DNA of 64,000 nucleotides, taken from HdN1 sp052035295. GTDB taxonomy: Bacteria > Pseudomonadota > Gammaproteobacteria > Pseudomonadales > Ketobacteraceae. A program made the position numbers and the translations under genes. Shown here piece after piece: positions 18,780 to 26,796 of the stretch. The stretch spans positions 1 to 64,000 of the forward strand of contig JBPOHS010000018.1 in assembly GCA_052035295.1 (NCBI GenBank). The letters are read 5' to 3'. Numbering within the stretch: position 1 is the stretch's first letter; each line of letters starts with the position of its first letter. Under the pieces are notes generated by a model, which did no database searches, was not told where the DNA came from, and worked only from the letters and a program-made list of their open reading frames with translations.

Positions 18780-19148
18780 TCAGCCGGTTACCAGTTTCTG
18801 GATCGCACCCAGAGCGTTGGCACCATTGAATGGCTTCACGATCCAGCCTTTTACGCCAGCGGCTTTACCGCGGTTTTTCATGTTGGGATCATTTTCGGTG
18901 GTCAGCATGATGATGTTGACGTTCTGGTTGCCCAGTTCGCTGCGCACCTTCTCAACCATCGTCAAGCCATCCATGTTGGGCATGTTGACGTCAGAGATGA
19001 TCAGTTTCAGCTCGCGGTCAGCCTTGATTTTCGCAAGGCCATCCTTGCCGTCCACGGCGGTTTCCACATTAAAATTTTTCGATTTCAGGAAGGCGCTCAC
19101 TTCATTGCGGATTGCGGCGCTGTCATCAACTACGAGTATCTGGGCCAT
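18780..19148 (-). CDS. CheY-like single-domain response regulator
   Basis: This 122-residue receiver has all key residues: acidic pair Asp8-Asp9, phospho-acceptor Asp53 (ISDVNMPNMDG), Thr83 and Lys105 (IVKPFNG). It has no output domain, so it acts by protein interaction as CheY does. The neighbouring genes encode an Hpt kinase (donor) and two CheX-like proteins (probable phosphatases), giving a complete phosphorylation cycle. A terminator follows directly. Confidence 0.92.
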   Translation of the reverse strand: MAQILVVDDSAAIRNEVSAFLKSKNFNVETAVDGKDGLAKIKADRELKLIISDVNMPNMDGLTMVEKVRSELGNQNVNIIMLTTENDPNMKNRGKAAGVKGWIVKPFNGANALGAIQKLVTG

Positions 19149-19205
19149 TTTGAATTTCCTTCGTTGTCGCTTACCAACGGTTGATCATGTGCTGACGATT
19201 TGAGT

Positions 19206-20198
19206 TTAGAACATTTCCAGACATCCGCTCTCGACGAGTTCTTCCACGGTGTTTTCGTCCGCTTCCTGATACTCTTCGGGGTTCCAGCGAATGTTGAAGA
19301 CAAATTTCTGATAAAGGGTGACCGGCATCAGTTTGCCGAGTTTGTCCTTCAGGGTGTACTTGAAGCAAAGCTGAGAGCGATCCGTACCAAAGGAAATATA
19401 TTCCTTGTATTGGTTGACAGTGATGGGTACGAATATTTTTACAGTGCGTTCGTGATCGGGCGGGAACAGCGAAATCAGGCGGGTGCGCAAGCCGCCCCAG
19501 GCCTGATTGGAAATTTCACTGAGCATGCCCATGACATCACGAAAATCGATGTTTTCCGGGGGAATGGAGGTGCGCCCGTCTTCGATCAACGAAATCATCG
19601 GGACTTCTTCGGATTGCACCATCATGTAGCCGACAAACCAGGGCGATTCGACCGGGAGCAGGCTGAGAATGTCACCCCAGACCAATTTGTCTTTCACCAG
19701 GTACGGCAGGTCCATCGTTACTTCAATGTCATGGAACAATGACGCCAATGCGCTGGTGGTGACTTCTTCGATGCGGCGAATCAGTGAAATCGGGTATTCG
19801 GTGTCTGCCAGATACTGATCTACCAATGCTGTCAGCTTCGACATGTCCTCAAGGGTATAGGTGCCGGTAATGCATTTTTGTTGCTCTTCCGGAATATCCC
19901 CGAAAACCGTGCCATCTTCGAGGCGCATGAAGATCGGCAGTTCCTTGCGAACGCGCTTGATGCGTTGCGCCAGCTCAAATCCGTTGGTCAGGCCTTCCGC
20001 ACTGTCATGGCTTTTCTCTGACAGCAGGATCGCGCCGAGATCGGAATTGGTATACAGCATTTTCATGCTGGAATCGCTGGTTTGTTTGACACCGACCAGA
20101 CCGCTGGTTGCACAAAATTCCTTGAGCGCTATCTGGGCAGAAGGGTTTTCCTCAAATATAAGGACTTTGGAAACCAGTCTCTTTTCGAATCCTATCAT
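19206..20198 (-). CDS. Degenerate receiver fused to a CheX-like phosphatase domain
   Basis: The start is placed at ATG 20198 (MIGFEKRLVSKVLIFEEN), giving 330 residues; longer upstream reading would run into the preceding CheX gene's 3' end. Residues about 10-130 look like a receiver fold (KVLIFEENPSAQIALKEFC), but the acidic pair is Glu-Glu-Asn (16-18) and the phosphosite strand ends AILLSEKS with Ser60 where Asp is expected. Residues about 150-320 resemble CheX, with the signature SEISNQAWGGL (Glu228, Asn231). It probably dephosphorylates or scaffolds the neighbouring CheY. The ribosome-binding site is weak. Confidence 0.68.
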   Translation of the reverse strand: MIGFEKRLVSKVLIFEENPSAQIALKEFCATSGLVGVKQTSDSSMKMLYTNSDLGAILLSEKSHDSAEGLTNGFELAQRIKRVRKELPIFMRLEDGTVFGDIPEEQQKCITGTYTLEDMSKLTALVDQYLADTEYPISLIRRIEEVTTSALASLFHDIEVTMDLPYLVKDKLVWGDILSLLPVESPWFVGYMMVQSEEVPMISLIEDGRTSIPPENIDFRDVMGMLSEISNQAWGGLRTRLISLFPPDHERTVKIFVPITVNQYKEYISFGTDRSQLCFKYTLKDKLGKLMPVTLYQKFVFNIRWNPEEYQEADENTVEELVESGCLEMF

Positions 20199-20250
20199 GT
20201 GCGTGCCATTTGGTAGTGAATGTGTCGGGGACAATGCCTGAGGAACCAAT

Positions 20251-20838
20251 TCAGAATAGTTCAAGCTCGCCGGAATTGTCGACTTCGCTCTCGGCTTCAA
20301 TATCCTGGTAATGCGGAAGTTTGAAGTCCTGCGGATCCTGCAGGGCGACGAATACGCTCGCACTGAAAATCGGGGGTTCGGAATAATCCGCAATGGCGCA
20401 GCGGTGCTGTTGGTGAGTCATCTTCAGCACGTTGTCCAGCGTCAGGCACGAACGGTCGAGCAAATTGGGCGTCGACATGCCGAGGGGAGGGCAGGTACCT
20501 TGCAGCATGCGTTTCAAATTGCCGCAGAAACTGTTGCTCAGTTCCAGCAGATAATCCAGATAAGCCGTTTCATCGAGGTCTTCTGCCTTGATGGAAAGCG
20601 CATCGGCGACAAACTGCTTCGTGGTCTTGTTCATGCTCAGGTGCAACAAGCACATGAGGCGGAATTTGAACGAGGAAATGGTCAGCACGATACAGTGATC
20701 GTTGACGATGCTGGTGAGTGAGTCGGCCGACTTGAAAGACCAGCTGGTATTCGGGGCGCAGGTCTTGAGCGTCTGCTCCAGCGATTTCTGCAGAATCTTG
20801 CCAAGCGCCAAACCAGTATCGTTATGGACCGTTGCCAT
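20251..20838 (-). CDS. CheX-like chemotaxis phosphatase
   Basis: This 195-residue protein contains LLELSNSFCGNLKRML, matching the CheC/CheX active-site pattern with Glu99 and Asn102 (ExxN) followed by a Gly-Asn helix. In that family the Glu/Asn pair hydrolyses CheY phosphate. It starts 3 bp after the stop of the MCP-like gene, so both are cotranscribed. The C-terminal tail (about 175-195) is acidic and ends GELELF. Confidence 0.75.
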   Translation of the reverse strand: MATVHNDTGLALGKILQKSLEQTLKTCAPNTSWSFKSADSLTSIVNDHCIVLTISSFKFRLMCLLHLSMNKTTKQFVADALSIKAEDLDETAYLDYLLELSNSFCGNLKRMLQGTCPPLGMSTPNLLDRSCLTLDNVLKMTHQQHRCAIADYSEPPIFSASVFVALQDPQDFKLPHYQDIEAESEVDNSGELELF

Positions 20839-20841
20839 GGG

Positions 20842-21720
20842 CTATCCGTTGCTAGCGAGTGTATTGTTCAGCGTGTTGATTTGTGATTGAACACTATGTA
20901 TCGCCGTTACAATCATTTTTCCGCCGGCCTGCACGTCCTGGAAGGCGAGTGTGGCAATCAGCGCGTTCTTGTTCAGGTTGGTACGGTAATCTTCGTTGAG
21001 GTTCTGGGCGCGCATCGAGAGTTTTCTGACCTCATCCGCTACCACAGCGAATCCACGACCATGTTCGCCCGCACGCGCCGCTTCAATGGCCGCGTTGAGG
21101 GAGAGAATGCCGATCTGGCCGACGATGCTCTTGAAGTCGCCGATCTGCTTCTGCATGTTCTTGTTGTGCACCATGATGTCTGTCATGCCTTCATGCCAGC
21201 GTTCAATGGTTTCAGTAATGTCGAGGAGTTCCTGCACAGCGTTGCGTACCACGCCAATCTGCTGTTCCAGTTGCTGGTGCGTATATTGGGTCGAGCTGTT
21301 GATCTGGCTCAACTCCTGCTGCAACGACTGACGTGTGTGGCTCAATTCGTCCATCAGCGAGCGCTGGGCTTGTTGCGCCTCAAGTTGCTCCTGGGTCAGG
21401 GTTGAGCGCAGGTTGGATATTTCCCGTTCGCTGTTCTGTTTTTCGTTCAGCAGGATTTCTCGATCCACCATCTGTTGGCGCAACGACTCACTGTTGTTCA
21501 GTCGGGTTTCGAGTTCCCTGATCTTCTTGTCACGGCTGCTGCTGGCCATCCACCAGGTGATCGCACAGCCGAACAGCGCCAGCCCCGCCAGAGCGGGCGT
21601 TAGCCAGCCGGGTGCGCCAGAAGCAACGCTGGAGGCAGCATGACTGATACCGGGCAACGCTGTCAGTACGCTGCCACCGATGGCCATCGCGAGCACGGAG
21701 GTGTTTTGTCGCAACTGCAT
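20842..21720 (-). CDS. MCP-like signalling protein without a sensory domain
   Basis: This 292-residue protein has two N-terminal hydrophobic segments (about 8-28 and 38-58), a long coiled coil (about 65-175) and a short MCP signalling tip containing ILSLNAAIEAARAGEHGRGFAVVADEVRKLS. There is no periplasmic ligand-binding domain, no HAMP domain and no C-terminal methylation-enzyme tether. The signalling hairpin is truncated after the tip. It is the first gene of the chemosensory cluster. No CheW is encoded nearby, so the tip may contact the kinase directly or use a CheW encoded elsewhere. Confidence 0.8.
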   Translation of the reverse strand: MQLRQNTSVLAMAIGGSVLTALPGISHAASSVASGAPGWLTPALAGLALFGCAITWWMASSSRDKKIRELETRLNNSESLRQQMVDREILLNEKQNSEREISNLRSTLTQEQLEAQQAQRSLMDELSHTRQSLQQELSQINSSTQYTHQQLEQQIGVVRNAVQELLDITETIERWHEGMTDIMVHNKNMQKQIGDFKSIVGQIGILSLNAAIEAARAGEHGRGFAVVADEVRKLSMRAQNLNEDYRTNLNKNALIATLAFQDVQAGGKMIVTAIHSVQSQINTLNNTLASNG

Positions 21721-21874
21721 AACCGATCTCGAAAAACACAGGAGGTATTTTTCAGCATAGAAGATATTTCCAGACTTCCCAGTATCAAACGAGTCTGGTA
21801 AGGCAAAGATGACGTGGGGGCACAGACAAAAAACGATTCAGACTTGATTTGAAAGGAGTTATTTTTGCAGGGAG

Positions 21875-21911
21875 CGACCCGAACGTTGCCGTTGCGGCAG
21901 CGTTCGGGTCG
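21875..21911. repeat. Long inverted repeat just past the maeB stop
   Basis: CGACCCGAACG (21875-21885) pairs with CGTTCGGGTCG (21901-21911); an inner TGCC/GGCA extends the stem, leaving a short loop. It starts 7 bp after the maeB stop. No T-tract follows on the minus strand, so it is more likely an mRNA 3' stabilising hairpin than a classic terminator. Confidence 0.6.
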
Positions 21912-21917
21912 GGTCGG

Positions 21918-24197
21918 TCAGGGAATGGCGACGTTACCGCAGGCTTCAGCCACGGTCAGCGCGGTCATGTTGACGATGCGGCGCACGGTGGCCGAAGGCG
22001 TCAATATATGCACCGGCTTGCTGGCCCCCAGCAGGATCGGGCCGATCGTCACACCGTCACCGCCTGTTGTTTTGAGCAGGTTGAAGGCGATGTTTGCCGC
22101 GTCCAGCGTTGGCATGATCAGCAGGTTGGCAGCGCCCTTGAGGCGTGAATTCGGGAACACCTGCAGTCGCAGGGCCTCGTTCAACGCGGCATCGCCGTGC
22201 ATTTCGCCTTCGACTTCGAGATCGGGGGCCATCTCTTGCAATAACTGCCAGGCCTCGCGCATTTTCTTCGCGCTGGGCGTGTCTTCGCTGCCAAAGTTGG
22301 AATGCGACAGCAGGGCCACCTTGGGCGTGAGCCCAAAGTTCTGGACTGCGGCGGCCGCCTGCAGGGTCATGGCCGCGATTTCTTCGGCCGTGGGATCTGC
22401 ATTCACATAGGTATCGCAGATGAACAGCGTGCGGTTGTCGAGCAGCAACAGGTTCATGGCCGCGTAGTTCTTGATCCCCGGCTTGAGCGGAATGATGCGG
22501 CTGACATAGCGCAGGTGCAGGTCGTAATTGGCAAACGTACCGCAAATCATGCCGTCGGCATCGCCAAAGTGCACCAGCAGTGCCGCGATCAGGGTGGCGC
22601 GACGACGCACTTCCTTTTGGGCGTGGTCAGGCGAGATGCCGCGACGCTCCATCAGTTTGTGGTAGTACATCCAGTATTCCTTGAAGCGGGGATCGTCATC
22701 CTGGTTGACCAGGGTGAAATCCACGCCGGCGCGAATTCGCAGGCCCAGATTCTCGATGCGACGTTCGATCACGGCCGGGCGCCCAATCAGGATGGGCAGG
22801 GCGATTTTTTCATCGATGACCACCTGCACGGCGCGCAGCACGCGCTCATCTTCACCTTCGGCAAACACGATGCGCTTGGGCTCGGCGCGGGCCTTGGTGA
22901 AGATCGGCTTCATGATGAAGGCAGAGTTGTAAACGAACTCCGACAGTTTCTGGCGGTAGGCATCGAAGTCTTCGATCGGGCGGGTGGCAATTCCCGAATC
23001 CATCGCGGCCTGCGCCACGGCAGGGGCGATCTCCAGAATCAGGCGCGGATCGAGGGGTTTCGGAATCAGGTAATCCCGGCCGAACGAACTGCTGCTCGCG
23101 TTTCCGTAGCCGGTAGTGGCTTCCGACTGTTCGACATGAGCCAGCTTGGCAATGGCATAAACGCAGGCCAGCTTCATGGCTTCGTTGACGGTGGTGGCAC
23201 CGACATCCAGCGCGCCACGGAAGATGTACGGGAAGCACAGGGCGTTGTTCACCTGGTTCGGGTAATCCGAGCGGCCGGTGGCGATGACTGCATCGGGACG
23301 CACTTTCATGGCCTCTTCAGGCATGATTTCGGGAATCGGGTTGGACAGCGCAAAAATGAGGGGATCGCGCGCCATGTCCTTGATCATGTCAGGCTTGAGC
23401 ACGCCGGCTGTCGACAAGCCCAGGAACATATCGCTGCCCGGCATCAGGTCGGCGAGCACCCGCGCACTGGTTTCTTGGGCAAATTTGGCCTTGCTCTCAT
23501 CCATGTTGGTGCGGCCGACGTAACACACGCCCTTCGAATCGGCGACAAAGATGTTCTCTCTGCGCGCACCCAGCGACACCAGGATATCAAGGCAGGCAAT
23601 GGCGGCGGCGCCAGCGCCGGAGCAAACGATCCGGATGTCCTCGATTTTTTTGCCGACGATTTTCAGTGCATTCAACAGGCCGGAACCCACGATGATCGAC
23701 GTGCCATGCTGGTCATCATGGAACACGGGGATTTTCATGCGTTCGCGCAGCTTTTTCTCGATGTAAAAGCACTCGGGTGCCTTGATGTCTTCAAGGTTGA
23801 TGCCGCCAAAGGTCGGTTCAAGCGCCGCGATGATATCGACGAGCTTGTCCGGATCCTTTTCGTCTACTTCGATATCAAACACATCCACGCCGGCGAATTT
23901 CTTGAACAGGACGCCTTTGCCTTCCATGACCGGCTTGGACGCCAGCGGCCCGATGTCGCCCAGGCCCAATACAGCCGTTCCGTTGGAAATGACAGCCACC
24001 AGATTGCCGCGCGCGGTGTAACGCGCTGCCGTAGCGGGATCGCGCTCTATTTCGAGGCAGGGTGCGGCAACGCCCGGTGAATAGGCGAGGGCCAGGTCGC
24101 GCTGGTTGACCATGGCTTTGGTGGGGGTAACGCTGATTTTTCCGGGTTCGGGAAATTCGTGATAATCGAGTGCGGCTTTGCGGAGTGCCTCATCCAT
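21918..24197 (-). CDS. maeB: NADP-dependent malic enzyme with phosphotransacetylase-like domain
   Basis: The start is placed at ATG 24197 (MDEALRKAALDYH), the usual N-terminus of this family, giving 759 residues. The malic domain (about 15-150, LALAYSPGVAAPCLEIERDP) and NAD(P)-binding domain (about 165-400, CSGAGAAAIACLDIL) decarboxylate malate to pyruvate. The C-terminal 320 residues are the phosphotransacetylase-like domain that in MaeB acts as a regulatory module. Full length matches E. coli MaeB (759). It supplies pyruvate and NADPH during growth on C4 acids or acetate. Confidence 0.93.
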   Translation of the reverse strand: MDEALRKAALDYHEFPEPGKISVTPTKAMVNQRDLALAYSPGVAAPCLEIERDPATAARYTARGNLVAVISNGTAVLGLGDIGPLASKPVMEGKGVLFKKFAGVDVFDIEVDEKDPDKLVDIIAALEPTFGGINLEDIKAPECFYIEKKLRERMKIPVFHDDQHGTSIIVGSGLLNALKIVGKKIEDIRIVCSGAGAAAIACLDILVSLGARRENIFVADSKGVCYVGRTNMDESKAKFAQETSARVLADLMPGSDMFLGLSTAGVLKPDMIKDMARDPLIFALSNPIPEIMPEEAMKVRPDAVIATGRSDYPNQVNNALCFPYIFRGALDVGATTVNEAMKLACVYAIAKLAHVEQSEATTGYGNASSSSFGRDYLIPKPLDPRLILEIAPAVAQAAMDSGIATRPIEDFDAYRQKLSEFVYNSAFIMKPIFTKARAEPKRIVFAEGEDERVLRAVQVVIDEKIALPILIGRPAVIERRIENLGLRIRAGVDFTLVNQDDDPRFKEYWMYYHKLMERRGISPDHAQKEVRRRATLIAALLVHFGDADGMICGTFANYDLHLRYVSRIIPLKPGIKNYAAMNLLLLDNRTLFICDTYVNADPTAEEIAAMTLQAAAAVQNFGLTPKVALLSHSNFGSEDTPSAKKMREAWQLLQEMAPDLEVEGEMHGDAALNEALRLQVFPNSRLKGAANLLIMPTLDAANIAFNLLKTTGGDGVTIGPILLGASKPVHILTPSATVRRIVNMTALTVAEACGNVAIP

Positions 24198-24564
24198 TGC
24201 TTGGTCTCGCTTTTGCGTGAATGCGCCGCCTCGTGTCCGGCCCGGATACGATAACGGCAAGGGGTTGGGAGCAAACAAGAATCATAGCAGTTTCGGGGCG
24301 TTAGCGGAGGGGATATGCGGATTTCTGCGCGGACCAAAGCAATTCTTTCCGGGCTATGACGCGCGCTGCACCACGGATGAGCACGCGATTGTTGTGGGCA
24401 TTTTGCAGGCAGGGTTTAGCTGGTTGTCACGTTGGGTGAATGTTAAGATGCGCGGCCCCTTGCGGCCAACTAACCTTTGATGGCTGACGTTATTGCACCC
24501 GTGTGCGCCGACATTGCGCACCTGTGCAGCAACGATTTCAAACGACCTTGTGAGGAGTTAATCA
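24198..24564. other. Divergent regulatory region between maeB and terC
   Basis: This 367-bp stretch has no gene. It must hold the divergent promoters of maeB and terC. A weak TGGTTG-N17-TAAGAT pair (near 24421-24449) could serve terC. A hairpin in the terC leader is listed separately. I looked for a yybP-ykoY (Mn) riboswitch, frequent before terC-type genes, and did not find its conserved core. Confidence 0.45.
24494..24528 (+). promoter_or_regulatory. Two-part hairpin in the terC leader
   Basis: TGCAC (24494-24498) pairs with GTGCA (24524-24528), and within it GTGCGC (24503-24508) pairs with GCGCAC (24516-24521) around a 7-base loop. The structure ends about 25 bases before the ribosome-binding site GAGGAG of terC. 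A role in control of translation or RNA stability is possible but untested. Confidence 0.4.
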
Positions 24565-25317
24565 ATGCTGGAATGGATAACGGACCCAAGCGCCTGGATG
24601 GCACTGGCGACCCTGACCTTGCTGGAAATCGTGCTCGGTATCGACAATATCATTTTCATTTCGATTCTGGTGGCCAAATTGCCCGAGCACCAACGCAACC
24701 GTGCGCGGCGGTTGGGTTTGAGCCTCGCGATGCTCAGTCGTATCGCACTGCTGTTGTCGCTGGCGTGGATCATGCGGTTGACCGAGCCGTTGTTCACGAT
24801 CATGGCGTTCGAGGTGTCAGGACGTGACCTGATTTTGATCGGTGGCGGATTGTTCCTGATTGCGAAGGCAACACACGAGATACATGGCAGCCTTGAAGGC
24901 GAAGACGAAACCAGTGCCGCCGCAGCCGGTGCCAATACTTTTCTGATGACGTTGGTGCAAATTGCCATCATCGACATCGTGTTCAGTCTGGACTCGGTGA
25001 TTACCGCGGTGGGAATGGCCGATCACGTGCCGGTCATGGTGCTGGCCATTATTGCGGCAGTGGGCATCATGATGTTTGCAGCCAAGCCGATCGGTGATTT
25101 CGTTGACGATCACCCGACCGTAAAAATGCTGGCGCTGAGCTTCCTGATCATTGTGGGTATGGCGCTGGTCGGTGAAGGTTTCGACATGCATATTCCGAAG
25201 GGTTACATCTACTTCGCGATGGCGTTCTCGCTGGTGGTCGAAATGATCAATATCCGCATGCGCAAGAAAATGACGGCTGCCGTCGAACTGCGCAAACAGA
25301 TTCCAGGCGTGGATTGA
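24565..25317 (+). CDS. TerC-family integral membrane protein
   Basis: This 250-residue protein has about seven membrane helices. Two family motifs with intramembrane Asp are visible: LEIVLGIDNIIFISI (about 21-35) and IDIVFSLDSVITAVG (about 137-151). TerC/YgdQ-type proteins are linked to metal (Mn) efflux or metalation of exported proteins and, in some operons, tellurite resistance. No ter genes are nearby, so housekeeping metal export is more likely. A GAGGAG site precedes the ATG. Confidence 0.88.
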   Translation: MLEWITDPSAWMALATLTLLEIVLGIDNIIFISILVAKLPEHQRNRARRLGLSLAMLSRIALLLSLAWIMRLTEPLFTIMAFEVSGRDLILIGGGLFLIAKATHEIHGSLEGEDETSAAAAGANTFLMTLVQIAIIDIVFSLDSVITAVGMADHVPVMVLAIIAAVGIMMFAAKPIGDFVDDHPTVKMLALSFLIIVGMALVGEGFDMHIPKGYIYFAMAFSLVVEMINIRMRKKMTAAVELRKQIPGVD

Positions 25318-25325
25318 TGTTGCAA

Positions 25326-25362
25326 ACCGAAGGCGATGCGGCGTGCTTGCATCGTCTTCGGT
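25326..25362. terminator. Hairpin shared by convergent terC and PAS-MCP genes
   Basis: ACCGAAGGCGATGC (25326-25339) pairs with GCATCGTCTTCGGT (25349-25362) with one G-T mismatch. It lies 8 bp after the terC stop and 24 bp from the convergent MCP stop. The minus strand has TTT after the stem; the plus strand has none. A weak bidirectional terminator is likely. Confidence 0.5.
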
Positions 25363-25386
25363 AGCCCTCCTGTTTCCCTCCCCCGG

Positions 25387-26682
25387 TCAGCGTGCCAGCG
25401 ATGCTACCGTTTGCGAGACGTTTTCTGCGCCCAGCCGGATTTCTTCAATGACGGCGGCGGCGCGGTTGATCAACTCACTCCCCTCGATGGCCTGATTCCG
25501 CACCTGCTGCATTTGTTCCATCGCCTGATGGGTCAAACCTTCATTGGCGCGCACCATTTCATCAATTTCCACTGTTGACGCATTGGTGCGTGAGGCCAGG
25601 TTCCTTACTTCATCGGCAACCACCGCGAATCCGCGTCCGTGTTCACCGGCGCGTGCTGCTTCAATGGCCGCGTTCAGTGCCAGCAGGTTGGTTTGTTCCG
25701 CAATGCTGCTGATGGTGGTGACAATCGCCGAAATTTCCGCAGATTTTGCATTCAACTGGCTGATGAGCGATGACGCGTCACCGATCTGGTCTGAAATCGC
25801 CTGTGAGATGCTGACACTGTCTTTCAACAGGCGGGTGCCATTCACCGCGATTTGAGCCGTTTCTTCCGAGGTGGTGTTGGCCAGCTCGGCGGCTTGTTGG
25901 GTGGCGATATCCTGATTGGTGCGCGCGGTCACATCGGTAGCGAATTTGATGACCTTGATGACGTTCTGTTCGTCATCGACGACCGGATTGTAAGTGGCTT
26001 CCAGCCAGACGGTTTCCCCGTGCCGGTTGCGCCTGTCGTACTTGCCGCGCTTGAAGCCGCCGCGCGCCAGCTCGCGCCAGAAATCCGGATGTTCCCGGTA
26101 AAATTTGTCATCACAGAACATGCGGTGGTGTTTGCCGCGAATTTCCTCCGCCCGATAACCCATGGTCTGCATGAAATTGTCATTGGCGCTGAGGATGGTG
26201 CCATCGGGCGCAAACTCGATCACGGCCAGGGAACGGTTGAGGGCTTCCAGAATGGATTGCTGGGTCAGCCGCTGTTCGACCTCACGGGTGATGTCCTGGG
26301 CAATCTTGATGATCTTGTACACCTGCCCATCCCGGCTGATCGGGAAGTAGGTCGCCTGCAGCCAGATTTTGCTGCCGTCACGATTGCGTCGGGGGAAGCT
26401 GCCGGTGTGCAGTCTGCCGCTACCCAGATCTGCCCAGAACTGCCGGTAATCGTGGCTGGCGGCGAGCGATTGCGCGCAGAACATGCGGTGATGCTGCCCG
26501 ACAACCTGCTCTTTCGAATAGCCGACCACGGCCAGAAAGGCAGGGTTGGCATCCAGTATCTGGCCATCCCGCGAAAACGCGATGCAGGCATTGTGGTCCC
26601 AGACCCCGTGAACAAAATCGCTGGCATCTGCCAGCGCCGACTCCAGCGTGGCAATGGTCTGTTTGTATTGCTTGAACCACAT
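25387..26682 (-). CDS. Soluble methyl-accepting protein with two PAS domains (BdlA-like)
   Basis: The start is ATG 26682 (MWFKQYKQ), with GAGGAG nine bases upstream. The 431-residue product has PAS domain 1 (about 25-140), PAS domain 2 (about 150-260) and a short MCP signalling domain (about 270-431) containing LLALNAAIEAARAGEHGRGFAVVADEVRNLA. No membrane helices are present. The two PAS domains share an HHRMFC motif and a WLQATY/WLEATY strand, so they arose by duplication. This is the architecture of Pseudomonas BdlA, which controls biofilm dispersal through c-di-GMP. It lies 114 bp after the methyltransferase gene on the same strand. Confidence 0.88.
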   Translation of the reverse strand: MWFKQYKQTIATLESALADASDFVHGVWDHNACIAFSRDGQILDANPAFLAVVGYSKEQVVGQHHRMFCAQSLAASHDYRQFWADLGSGRLHTGSFPRRNRDGSKIWLQATYFPISRDGQVYKIIKIAQDITREVEQRLTQQSILEALNRSLAVIEFAPDGTILSANDNFMQTMGYRAEEIRGKHHRMFCDDKFYREHPDFWRELARGGFKRGKYDRRNRHGETVWLEATYNPVVDDEQNVIKVIKFATDVTARTNQDIATQQAAELANTTSEETAQIAVNGTRLLKDSVSISQAISDQIGDASSLISQLNAKSAEISAIVTTISSIAEQTNLLALNAAIEAARAGEHGRGFAVVADEVRNLASRTNASTVEIDEMVRANEGLTHQAMEQMQQVRNQAIEGSELINRAAAVIEEIRLGAENVSQTVASLAR

Positions 26683-26796
26683 ATTCAAATTCTCCTCGGA
26701 GACAGCGAACAAGTCGCCAGGCAGGATCCGTGATGCCGCGACCGCTGGGTTCCCACTTATCGGGAAGGGTGCGACGGCCAGACTATTGAGTGTAGA

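Noticed and set aside
22302..24080. 592-codon open frame on the plus strand opposite maeB
   Set aside because: It is the antisense shadow of a complete, well-conserved malic enzyme; the translation is His/Gly/Arg-rich without any domain and has no ribosome-binding site.
24449..24564. Possible yybP-ykoY manganese riboswitch before terC
   Set aside because: The conserved core sequences could not be found; only a simple nested hairpin is present.
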